Positions 1 to 9,488 of a stretch of 64,000 bases of DNA are shown one piece after another. Origin of the DNA: Girardinichthys multiradiatus (lineage: Eukaryota; Chordata; Actinopteri; Cyprinodontiformes; Goodeidae); the NCBI RefSeq assembly GCF_021462225.1, contig NC_061817.1, positions 12,384,204-12,448,203 of the forward strand, given 5' to 3'. How positions within the stretch are numbered: the first letter of the stretch is position 1; each line of letters opens with the position of its first letter. The position numbers and the translations under genes were made by a program. Under the pieces are notes generated by a model that saw nothing but the letters and a program-made list of their open reading frames with translations, was not told the origin of the DNA and made no database searches.

Positions 1-840
1 CTCTCTCATTATTCTGACATTTAGCAAACAAAAATTATTTTGGTAATCCTAACTGACCAAAAACAGGAAATATATCATCTGAATTAATGTCACACAGTTT
101 TAAGAAAAGTTGTTTATGTTGTTTTATTTTCATACAGTGAATTTAAAAATCTGGCTTTATGCAGAAGATATTTTACTTTTTTACGTTTCTTTTTCATTCT
201 ATTTATTGAATTTTGTATTTATTTATTTAAGATTCAGATGTACTGTTGAAAATGTTAATTGAATTTTGGTTTCATCTGACTGTTGAAAATATTCATTACA
301 AAACTGAAATAGCCTACCAAATCTGTGTGGTGTCCCTTCCCCAGTTCTGACTTCTCACTCCATAAGTCGGACGTTCCTTACTAATATTACTGTCATGTCT
401 ATCGTTGTCCAAGTGTTTGACTTTTTTTAGAGCAGCTGTTGTGAATAACTAATGTCACATTAGAAGGGAAATAAAATGTGTCAGAAACCTTCGGTCTTAT
501 CTGAGATTTTTTGCTTTCTTCAGTTCTGCATCCTTAAGGGCTCCTTCATATCCCCCTTCAATTTCTGTACATTTCATCCTATATATAGCACATATTTATA
601 ACCAATTATAATTTACAAAACGACCAGACTCAATTTACACAGAAATATATAGGCAATTCAGGCCATTCATATTTACCTACATACATGTTCATACCATTAA
701 TAATATTTTTACAAGACTGCCGACAGTCAAGCAGCCCAACTTGCTCCGGACATGTTATCAATACAAACACCATTTACAGTGCACATTAGAGTCACAAACA
801 TCAATATATTTTATTTGGATTATTATGGATTAGCTCGAGT
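1..840. other. AT-rich stretch without a recognised gene
   Basis: No coding exon is supported here. The sequence is AT-rich with no long open frame and no terminal repeats I can pair. It may be old repeat sequence or the flank of the inverted duplication that begins near 960. Confidence 0.4.
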
Positions 841-959
841 CAATGCATAGCTGCCTGCATGGAGGTCTGACCAGCTTCCCTGTCCCTGCTGAGGAAAAGC
901 ATTCCAACAGCATCATGCTGCCATCACCAGGTTTGAATGTGAATGATGGTTTCAAGATA
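841..959 (-). mobile_element. Tc1-like transposase scrap
   Basis: Read on the minus strand this short piece resembles the teleost Tc1 transposase segment around the 'GGSIMLWGC' region: a tract like 'ggtgatggcagcatgatgctg' followed by 'cagcagggacagggaagctggt'. The same phrase recurs in relics at 28.2 kb and 59.1 kb. It stops abruptly at 959, where the left arm of the large inverted repeat begins, so the arm junction lies inside or next to an old Tc1 relic. Confidence 0.55.
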
Positions 960-1967
960 TGGGGTTCCATTAGTGCCAAAAATATGTATATGTGTCTATG
1001 TATATGTATATGTGCTGTGCTTATGTCTATGTTAAGTGTATATGTGAGATGTATATGTTAGATGCTTATGTTAAGTGTATATGTTAGATGCTTATGTTAG
1101 ATGTACATGTTAGATAGATGCCTATGTTAGCCCCCCCCCCCCCCCCCCCCCCCCCCCAAAAAGAAAAAACTAAACAGATGGGGGTAGTCATTATATATGG
1201 AGAGCTCATTAATTCAAAATGAAAAGAAACACTATTATAATTATTCATAAATACTCCATCCAATAAATAAATGTCCCCATGAAATAAAACAAAATATATA
1301 ATAGAAATAATCTTTTTTTACTTTGTCAGGTATTTACTTACTTCCAGATTTATGCATTTAAGATTTTACAATTTATTTCAAGATTACTCTATTTAATAAT
1401 GGTATTTTATTTTTGATACTTTTATTTAGTAAAGCTACTTTAGGTGGGACTTTTATTTTTTAACCCCATTGTGTCTAGCAATCTTCAATGAAAATCCATG
1501 CTCTACATCAGACATCTTCAACATGGAGGTGACACCATATCTGTACTTCGGTAACCCCACACTGGAATAAAATAAAAACAGTTGGGGCAAGTCACTATAG
1601 GCTTTATTTGCAAGAATATGTTCCTTAAAATAATGAAATAAATCCACAACCAAAACTGCTCATCTCACAAATTACAAACATTTTGCAACCATAACTGACA
1701 ATCATGAAAATAACTTTTTTTCATTTTAACTGAAAATGCATTATTTTATTTTATATTGCAGACAAACTTAAACTGATGTCAATGAAACTAACCTTTGACC
1801 TCACACACTAGAACAACAACAACAAAACAAAAAAATCAAGTTTGATTCTAAAGGAATCCAAACGTTGGAGCCTGTATCAGGCCAGACTCCATGTAGAGCA
1901 CAAAGCTGTCATAGGTCTGGTGGACGGGGAGGCGCAGAGTGACCTCGCAGGTGTTCGCCTCTGGATA
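960..1967. repeat. Left arm of large inverted duplication
   Basis: This arm is the near-perfect reverse complement of 4096-5136. A 66-codon frame at 1453-1653 (minus) is identical in translation to 4410-4610 (plus). Pairing starts at 960/5136 and ends at 1967/4096, where the two copies diverge abruptly. Differences seen are a few base changes, a mononucleotide run of about 26 C here against a shorter G run on the other side, and the copy number of an 'atgttagatgct'-type tandem repeat at about 1030-1130. The arm includes an antisense copy of the 3' part of the HECT terminal exon (stop codon at 1848-1850). Confidence 0.9.
1848..1967 (-). pseudogene. Inverted partial copy of HECT terminal exon
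   Basis: On the minus strand this stretch encodes the last part of the HECT C-lobe, starting just before the catalytic-cysteine region and ending at a TAG (1848-1850). It matches the plus-strand exon at 3967-4215. It has no upstream exons on the minus strand, because homology ends at 1967 at the arm boundary, so it is a duplicated 3' fragment, not a gene. Confidence 0.75.
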
Positions 1968-2204
1968 CAGAAAAGTAGTTATGCTTTAAAAGACAGGATG
2001 AACTGGATTTTCAAAAGAACATGAAGTCACTAGCAGTAGCAACTCAGCTGATGCCCCCTCCTTTTTCATTGGACCTCTTTTAAGGACCCTGTAATCATTG
2101 TTTGAATTTTGTTATTTTGGGAAAATAAAACCCATTTTCCTTGAAAATTCTTTCGTGTGTCCTCATGCTTGACCGACCCGGTCCCTCACATCATGGAATA
2201 TTCG

Positions 2205-4215
2205 TCGAGCAGGTGTAGACAACGGCGACTACAGGAATCTGGGACAGATGATAAGTGTGGCCCTTGTCCATGGAGGAATCAAGCCCTTATTTTTTTCCCG
2301 GCGATTATACCACAGCATAGCCAGTCGTCCGACACCCCCAGCCACTCTTGAAGAAGTGGATGACAGAGAACTGCAGGAGCAACTGCAAAGGGTAGGTAAT
2401 ACTGTTATATTTGGGTAAATTGAGTATGAGACCAGGAGGGCATTGAAAAAAAGTCTATAAGCTGTGGGGTCATGACATATTGGAACTGAAATTGCTCACA
2501 AATATCACATTTGGTCATCCAAATAAGCTTCCTTGAATGGCTCAAATTAAGTGTATGTTTATTATTTCCCCATTTGCTGTTACACAGGTAATAACTGCAG
2601 AAACTCTGGCAGAAGCACGGGATGCCATAATGGAGGCTTCAGGTTCTCTTTGTCTTCTTGGCTGTTCTGCGGGTCTCCGAAGTCTGGATGAAAAGGAGTA
2701 CTTTACACAACAAGCTCTAAGGGCATATGTCGAAGGAAGGACACAGAAAGCTTTGGAGCAGTAAACAAAAACGAAATTTTATATTTGATCTTAAATATTA
2801 TGTTTTATGTCAAAGTGGGAAAATGAGATGGCCCATTTAAATTTATGCAATTGAACATAAGTAAGAGCTTTTCTTTGGTAAACACTCTTGTAATGACTTC
2901 AAAGAGAGATTTTACTTGTTTACATTTTATATGTTCTGTATATGTCTTATATGTTCTGCTTCATGCAGGAACGTTATGATATGAATGTTCTGTGTAGGTT
3001 TCTAATTTATATATTCTGCTACACCTTGTATTTCCTTTAAATTACTTTGCCAAAGCGGAAACAGCAAATCTAAACATTTTAAGTTATTCTTGCCAGGTCA
3101 TACATGAAAACTAACACAAAATGCCTTGCTTTCTTCTGTTTGGTTAGATTTGTGGATGGGATGAATGCCATGGGCCTTGCTGAAAAAATAAGAAGCCACA
3201 TAGAGGAACTGGAACCACTATTTGTGGGTGGACCCAAAGCCATTCAGCTCCAGGACCTCCTGGATCTTTTCAGTGTATCTTTTGCTGAACCAGGAAGCAA
3301 CAGGCGCAGAGCACAGAACCAAACAGCCATGTTGTGGAATGACTGGCTGATTGAGGTGGATAGTATGGCTTCACATTGGATGCTTCAATTATACCCTAAT
3401 TTTCCTTGAGGCATTTGATGAGCGTGCCTAATTAGAATTATTAATCTTTGATAATGACTTTTCTATTTTTTTAATGAACTGTGTTAGATTTCATGCTTAA
3501 ATTTTTAGACCCACCCTTCTAAGAGACCAACTAACATGAATAAGACTGTAATCTGTACAGGACATTTTCAATTACAATAGATGTATCAACTCTTTAAAGA
3601 AGCAATAAGCGTAATTTCACCACAAGGTGGTCTGTTGAGCACTGTCTGTGGAGCTAAACATAAGCTACACATCTCTCTACCTCCACTCCAGCTGGAGTGG
3701 AGGTAGTGTTTTATTGTTTACTCAACATACAGGTATTGCATTGCTCAGAAGATATTTGTAGATTGAGTGCATTAAAAGATCAATACTTAAATATCAAAAT
3801 TACTTTACTGTAAATGCCATCTCTGTTTTAATGTCCAGCCTTTCTCATGTATGTAGTTATTGTTATGAAACCAGTTAAAGAATCAATTGATAATTAGGAC
3901 ACTTAGAAACCACAATATAATGTCAATGTAACATTTTTTACTTTCTGTGTTTTACTTTTTATAGAGGGAACGCGACCAGTGACACTGGAACAAATATTAG
4001 TGTTTGTTTCAGGATTGAACTCAATCCCCACACTTGGGTTTCCCCGACGTCCAACCATTGAGTTTCTTCAATGTGATGATGGCAGTAGAAAACTTTATCC
4101 AGAGGCGAACACCTGCGAGGTCACTCTGCGCCTCCCCATCCACCAGACCTATGACAGCTTTGTGCTCTACATGGAGTCTGGCCTGATACAGGCTCCAACG
4201 TTTGGATTCCTTTAG
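2205..4215 (+). pseudogene. HECT-domain E3 ligase C-terminus, G2E3-like, 5' truncated
   Basis: Four exons read through in a consistent phase: about 2205-2391, 2588-2760, 3148-3355 and 3967-4215, with GT donors at 2392, 2761 and 3356 and AG acceptors before each following exon. Together they encode the end of a HECT domain. The first exon has a DNGDY segment and VALVHGGIKPLFFS, the second ends near TQKALEQ, and the fourth has a TLGF segment followed by PEANTC, where C is the expected catalytic cysteine of the C-lobe. HECT ligases accept ubiquitin on that cysteine and pass it to a lysine of the target. The closest family I recall is G2E3-like proteins, numerous in fish genomes. Only about 240 bp separate the first exon from the left arm, and no N-terminal exon is visible, so the gene is probably cut off at its 5' end. 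The preserved frame and splice sites mean it decayed recently or is still constrained. A donor misread is possible at exon 3. Confidence 0.7.
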
Positions 4216-5136
4216 AATCAAACTTGATTTTTTTGTTTTGTTGTTGTTGTTCTAGTGTGTGAGGTCAAAGGTTAGTTTCATTGACATCAGTTTAAGTTTG
4301 TCTGCAATATAAAATAAAATAATGCATTTTCAGTTAAAATGAAAAAAAGTTATTTTCATGATTGTCAGTTATGGTTGCAAAATGTTTGTAATTTGTGAGA
4401 TGAGCAGTTTTGGTTGTGGATTTATTTCATTATTTTAAGGAACATATTCTCGCAAATAAAGCCTATAGTGACTTGCCCCAACTGTTTTTATTTTATTCCA
4501 GTGTGGGGTTACCGAAGTACAGATATGGTGTCACCTCCATGTTGAAGATGTCTGATGTAGAGCATGGATTTTCATTGAAGATTGCTAGACACAATGGGGT
4601 TAAAAAATAAAAGTCTCACCTAAAGTAGCTTTACTAAATAAAAGTATCAAAAATAAAATACCATTATTAAATAGAGTAATCTTGAAATAAATTGTAAAAT
4701 CTCAAATGCATAAATCTGGAAGTAAGTAAATACCTGACAAAGTAAAAAAAGATTATTTCTATTATATATTTTGTTTTATTTCATGGGGACATTTATTTAT
4801 TGGATGGAGTATTTATGAATAATTATAATAGTGTTTCTTTTCATTTTGAATTAATGAGCTCTCCATATATAATGACTACCCCCATCTGTTTAGTTTTTTC
4901 TTTTGGGGGGGGGGGGGGGGCTAACATAGGCATCTATCTAACATATACACTTAACATAAGCATCTAACATATACACTTAACATAAGCATCTAACATATAC
5001 ACTTAACATAAGCATCTAACATATACACTTAACATAGACATCAGCACCTAACATACACAGCATACATAGACATAAGCACAGCACATAAACATATACATAG
5101 ACACATATACATATTTTTGGCACTAATGGAACCCCA
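4096..5136. repeat. Right arm of large inverted duplication
   Basis: This is the partner of 960-1967 in inverted orientation. It contains the catalytic-cysteine half of the HECT terminal exon, its 3' untranslated sequence, a G run at about 4905-4920 and a tandem array at about 4921-5090 built on a 'catctaacatatacacttaa' type unit. The spacer between the arms is about 2.1 kb, so a transcript through the locus could fold into a hairpin with a stem of about 1 kb. Whether this is a pair of transposon terminal repeats or a fold-back duplication is not settled: I found no convincing target-site duplication. Confidence 0.9.
4921..5095. repeat. Tandem array of about 20-bp units
   Basis: Several copies of a unit reading roughly 'catctaacatatacacttaa' follow each other, then degrade into related 'acatagacat' steps. 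The mirrored array in the left arm at about 1030-1130 has fewer units, consistent with slippage after the duplication. Confidence 0.8.
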
Positions 5137-5889
5137 CAGTCCGGGGGTAATTTGAGCCCTCTGAATAATTTTGTGTGGCCACTTACCATAGTTCAAGAAT
5201 GGTACAAATTTGGCTCTCTGGCAAATGAAGATGATGTAAATTTTTAGGATGAGATTTCACAGAAAAAAATATCTTAAAGAGAAACGTTTAGGTACAAAGT
5301 ATTTTTCTTTATTAGCCATGTTTTGTTTTGTTTTTATTTGGAGGGGGGGGGGGGGGTGGGGTCTTTTATTTTGATAACATAGTACGTAAGACGGGCCACA
5401 AGCAGCAGGTGTTGTGCGAAATTCTGTTCGCTGAAATATTCTGCTCCTCCTGAGCGCGCAATGCAGCCAGAGAGGCGGATCCGAGCGTCTTCACAGCTTT
5501 TCTGATCGATTTGTCGGTAAAACGACGAAACGTATTCAAGTCAATGTTGTTACTTTATTTTTAATCAAAAAAAATATCAGAAAAGCTGTGAAGACGGTCG
5601 GATCGGCCTCTCTGGCTGCAGTGCGAAATACAATAGAAAACATTCAATCCAAAATGTTTTTGTACACCTTTATTTTTTTCCTTCATGCAATTATTTTATG
5701 TTTAATTTATTGCTGAGTGGGTAACAAAAAAATCACGTTAAAATTACAAAAGTTTTTGAACTAAGAAATGTGATCATTATGGCCTCCGGAGCAAGAAGTT
5801 TGGACACCACTACCATGCGGTCATTGGTTAAAGAGATAAAAACTGCTTCCTCACCTTTCTCGCTACAGCTTGTTCACCAGAGGCTCCCT
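5137..5889. other. Gene-free stretch with a hairpin and G run
   Basis: No exon is supported. It holds a G run at about 5342-5357 and the inverted repeat described separately at 5461-5625. From about 5770 onward base composition becomes more balanced towards the probable atg4d promoter. Confidence 0.5.
5461..5625. repeat. Short inverted repeat (stem about 45 bp, loop about 70 nt)
   Basis: The segment 'gcagccagagaggc...' at about 5463-5508 is repeated in reverse complement at about 5575-5622, with only two mismatches seen over about 45 bp. The loop includes an AT-rich tract. It could be a small fold-back element or a MITE; I see no flanking duplication. Confidence 0.75.
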
Positions 5890-6094
5890 ACCGTTGACCA
5901 ATCAGAAGCAGGAACACGTGACCATCATAAACAGGAAGTAACTACAAGCTGTCCTGTTGCCGCAGTACCGTTCGAGGGTTCCGAGGTCGTAGTCGAAGTA
6001 ACACCAACAAAACAAAAACCCGCTCTGTACTGCATAAATGTAGTGAGAAACTATCTCCATTTGACAGAGAAAGAATGACGACTTGACAGAGAAG
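5890..6094 (+). promoter_or_regulatory. atg4d: Probable atg4d promoter and untranslated exon 1
   Basis: This stretch carries a CCAAT box (5898-5902) and a palindromic E-box CACGTG (5915-5920) embedded in AACACGTGAC. It ends in a good splice donor, GAAG|GTAAGC, after 6094. The next atg4d exon, at about 9484, carries the start codon. I infer that transcription starts in or just after this block and that intron 1 spans about 3.4 kb, including the Tc1 element. CACGTGAC-type E-boxes are the core of CLEAR elements bound by TFEB/TFE3 in autophagy and lysosome genes, which fits the gene. No TATA box is obvious. The start site itself is inferred. Confidence 0.5.
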
Positions 6095-6576
6095 GTAAGC
6101 AGTATATTACTGACGTGCTACATAAAACTGTAGACTATAGCGGCTGTAACTCATTTAAGCTGTCCCATGGTGATATATTGTCTTTGTAAATCGCGTAGAA
6201 AGTTTACATTATCAGGACTGGGTACTGTTAAGAATTTAAACTAGGATCCGATTTAAAAAGGTTATGTTTTATCACGGTTTTTATATGTGTTATTCTATTT
6301 ACCTCGTTGTTTTGAATGTTGAAACGTGTTTTATTTTTTTAAGCATCAGATGCCTGCACATTTCTTTCACTTACACTGTCTTATCTTCTGATTAATTATG
6401 AGACCCATTACGATCATAATAAATTGCCTTTAACCAATTTTTGCATGTTTCAGCCTGGATAATTTTTGAAATAATAATTATTATATATAAAAAAAGAAAT
6501 GTTCCTAAATGACAAAGCAAATAAATTGTTAAAATAAACTAGAAATGCAACGATCAAACTTTTTCTGGCAGATATA

Positions 6577-8186
6577 CAGGTCCTTCTCAAAATATTAGCA
6601 TATTGTGATAAAGTTCATTATTTTCCGTAATGTCATGATGAAAATTTAACATTCATATATTTTAGATTCATTGCACACTAACTGAAATATTTCAGGTCTT
6701 TTATTGTCTTAATATGGATGATTTTGGCATACAGCTCATGAAAACCCAAAATTCCTATCTCACAAAATTAGCATATTTCATCCGACCAATAAAAGAAAAG
6801 TGTTTTTAGTACAAAAAACGTCAACCTTCAAATAATCATGTACAGTTATGCACTCAATACTTGGTCGGGAATCCTTTTGCAGAAATGACTGCTTCAATGC
6901 GGCGTGGCATGGAGGCAATCAGCCTGTGGCACTGCTGAGGTCTTATGGAGGCCCTGGATGCTTCGATAGCGGCCTTTAGCTCATCCAGAGTGTTGGGTCT
7001 TGAGTCTCTCAACGTTCTCTTCACAATATCCCACAGATTCTCTATGGGGTTCAGGTCAGGAGAGTTGGCAGGCCAATTGAGCACAGTGATACCATGGTCA
7101 GTAAACCATTTACCAGTGGTTTTGGCACTGTGAGCAGGTGCCAGGTCGTGCTGAAAAATGAAATCTTCATCTCCATAAAGCTTTTCAGCAGATGGAAGCA
7201 TGAAGTGCTCCAAAATCTCCTGATAGCTAGCTGCATTGACCCTGCCCTTGATAAAACACAGTGGACCAACACCAGCAGCTGACACGGCACCCCAGACCAT
7301 CACTGACTGTGGGTACTTGACACTGGACTTCTGGCATTTTGGCATTTCCTTCTCCCCAGTCTTCCTCCAGACTCTGGCACCTTGATTTCTGAATGACATG
7401 CAGAATTTGCTTTCATCCAAAAAAAGTACTTTGGACCACTGAGCAACAGTCCAGTGCTGCTTCTCTGTAGCCCAGGTCAGGCGCTTCTGCCGCTGTTTCT
7501 GGTTCAAAAGTGGCTTGACCTGGGGAATGCGGCACCTGTAGCCCATTTCCTGCACACGCCTGTGCATGGTGGCTCTGGATGTTTCTACTCCAGACTCAGT
7601 CCACTGCTTCCGCAGGTCCCCCAAGGTCTGGAATCGGCCCTTCTCCACAATCTTCCTCAGGGTCCGGTCACCTCTTCTCGTTGTGCAGCGTTTTCTGCCA
7701 CACCTTTTCCTTCCTACAGACTTCCCACTGAGGTGCCTTGATACAGCACTCTGGGAACAGCCTATTTGTTCAGAAATTTCTTTCTGTGTCTTACCCTCTT
7801 GCTTGAGGGTGTCAATAGTGGCCTTCTGGACAGCAGTCAGGTCGGCAGTCTTACCCATGATTGGGGTTTTGAGTGATGAACCAGGCTGGGAGTTTTAAAG
7901 GCCTCAGGAATCTTTTGCAGGTGTTTAGAGTTAACTTGTTGATTCAGATGATTAGGTTCATAGCTCGTTTAGAGACCCTTTTAATAATATGCTAATTTTG
8001 TGAGATAGGAATTTTGGGTTTTCATGAGCTGTATGCCAAAATCATCTGTATTAAGACAATAAAAGACCTGAAATATTTCAGTTAGTGTGCAATGAATCTA
8101 AAATATATGAATGTTAAATTTTCATCATTACATTATGGAAAATAATGAACTTTATCACAATATGCTAATATTTTGAGAAGGACCTG
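6577..8186 (-). mobile_element. Tc1-like (DD34E) transposon, copy 1, apparently intact frame
   Basis: The element is 1610 bp with terminal inverted repeats of about 200 bp: it starts 'caggtccttctcaaaatatt' after a TA (6575-6576) and ends with the reverse complement. Each inverted repeat contains an inner and an outer copy of 'caaaattagcatat'-like sequence, the IR/DR arrangement of many fish Tc1 elements. The right flank reads CT instead of the expected TA. The transposase lies inside on the minus strand. Copies 2 to 4 in this window (18.9, 21.4 and 34.1 kb) are closely similar, pointing to recent activity of the family. This copy sits in intron 1 of atg4d, opposite to the gene. Confidence 0.93.
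6854..7858 (-). CDS. Tc1-like transposase, 334 aa, full length
   Basis: This single-exon frame encodes a complete Tc1/mariner-superfamily transposase, which cuts and pastes its element at TA sites. The N-terminus has a paired-like helix-turn-helix (residues about 5-50, with the segment KTQKEISEQIGCSQSAVSRH). An arginine- and lysine-rich linker follows, with GRKRCGRKRC. The catalytic DDE residues are visible: D in FLDESKF, D in FQHDLAPAH and E in NPIENLW, with 34 residues between the last two (DD34E). No stop or frameshift interrupts it, unlike copies 3 and 4 in this window. It has one unusual LFLDES where the other copies read LFSDES. Whether the protein is made or active cannot be told from sequence. 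Confidence 0.92.
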   Translation of the reverse strand: MGKTADLTAVQKATIDTLKQEGKTQKEISEQIGCSQSAVSRHLSGKSVGRKRCGRKRCTTRRGDRTLRKIVEKGRFQTLGDLRKQWTESGVETSRATMHRRVQEMGYRCRIPQVKPLLNQKQRQKRLTWATEKQHWTVAQWSKVLFLDESKFCMSFRNQGARVWRKTGEKEMPKCQKSSVKYPQSVMVWGAVSAAGVGPLCFIKGRVNAASYQEILEHFMLPSAEKLYGDEDFIFQHDLAPAHSAKTTGKWFTDHGITVLNWPANSPDLNPIENLWDIVKRTLRDSRPNTLDELKAAIEASRASIRPQQCHRLIASMPRRIEAVISAKGFPTKY

Positions 8187-9483
8187 CTGATTCAGAGTTT
8201 AATTCCAATTTTTGTTCTATATCAAACAAAGTTGGAGACATTTTTTCATTTTCTCCAACTGACAGCATATTCCTTATTGCACCTTTTCAGGGTTTAATAA
8301 AGATGACCTGAAGGTTGGATTGCTTTAGTTCCTGTTGGATTCAAACCTGTTACAACTATCAGGAAATGTTCGTATATGTCTTTTATCCTTAGAATAAAAG
8401 ATCAGAATTGGTACTGGAGTTGGAACTGGAAGCTCAGAGCTACCTAAACGCACTGAGCTTGTTATTGGCCAAATTTGTTTATAGACCAAAAACATTTGGA
8501 GTTCTTTATTTTGACACATTTAGTGAATAGCAAAAAAAGAAAAACAAATTAGATTTAGTTTTTGGCCTGCAGGTTACCAGTCAGAAGGTATCAAGAAAAA
8601 TTGTGTGATTCTGATCTCGGGCATAATGAGCGGTGCACCACTGTCACCGAAAGACCAGCCACATGCTTCTCCTGGAGATGCCAAATACCCTTTTTCATAG
8701 ACTTGGTGGAAGTGGAGCTCCCATTACTGGTCACGCCAGAAGGTGATTCTCCATAGTGAGATACTCTAGTTAGGGTTGAACAGGAACAAACCTTCTTTTT
8801 CTACACCTGTTAGGATTTCTCTTCGCAGGCGCTTATCTTGTGAGTATTTGGACCTTAGGTTGAAAATCAGCAACTCTACCGAAAGTATTTATCTATAACC
8901 AAACAGTCCAATAATGGCTGTCTATAGTTTTTAATTGTATTATATAACTATAGCCATTACAAATAAAGCAGTTCAATTCAACATAAACATATTTTTGGAT
9001 TATTTATAAAAGACTTTTATTTAATTTTCATGCATAAAGCATCAGAATCTCAACCTTGCACGGCAGTTGACCAGCTCCGTGCACATCTATAACTGCATGC
9101 TCTGTGAGAGTATGTGAAGCGTTTTCATCTAAACCTCTGTGCGGTGACAAGAATGACTGTTTAAGTGTTGGTGGGAACCATCGGCTGCAGTTAAAGTGAC
9201 ATAACCTGAAATTCCATCGGTCACAGGGTGCAGTCACATGTCTGCTGTTCTGTTTTTTATCTTAGAGAATGATTAGCTTTGGTTAAACTAAGCTCATCAG
9301 ATGCAGGGGAAGAAGCTTGTTTGTACATGTAATAAACTGTACAATGTGTTGTGTCTGGCTACTTGTGTCACATGTACACAATAAGAAAAGGCCAATGTTT
9401 TTTGTCCCCTGCTGTGTCTGATGTCTCTGTGGTAATCAGGAGAAATGGAGCAGTTCTTCTCACTTAGTCATGGTGATCTGCAG
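8187..9483. other. atg4d intron 1, remainder
   Basis: AT-rich intron sequence. I see no terminal repeats, conserved coding segment or RNA gene. Confidence 0.45.
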
Positions 9484-9488
9484 TAGTT

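Noticed and set aside
960..1967. Reading the left arm as an independent minus-strand HECT gene
   Set aside because: Homology stops at the arm boundary, with no upstream exons on that strand.
4921..5095. Regularly spaced repeats resembling a CRISPR array
   Set aside because: Units are directly adjacent with no unique spacers, in a vertebrate genome. It is an ordinary tandem repeat.
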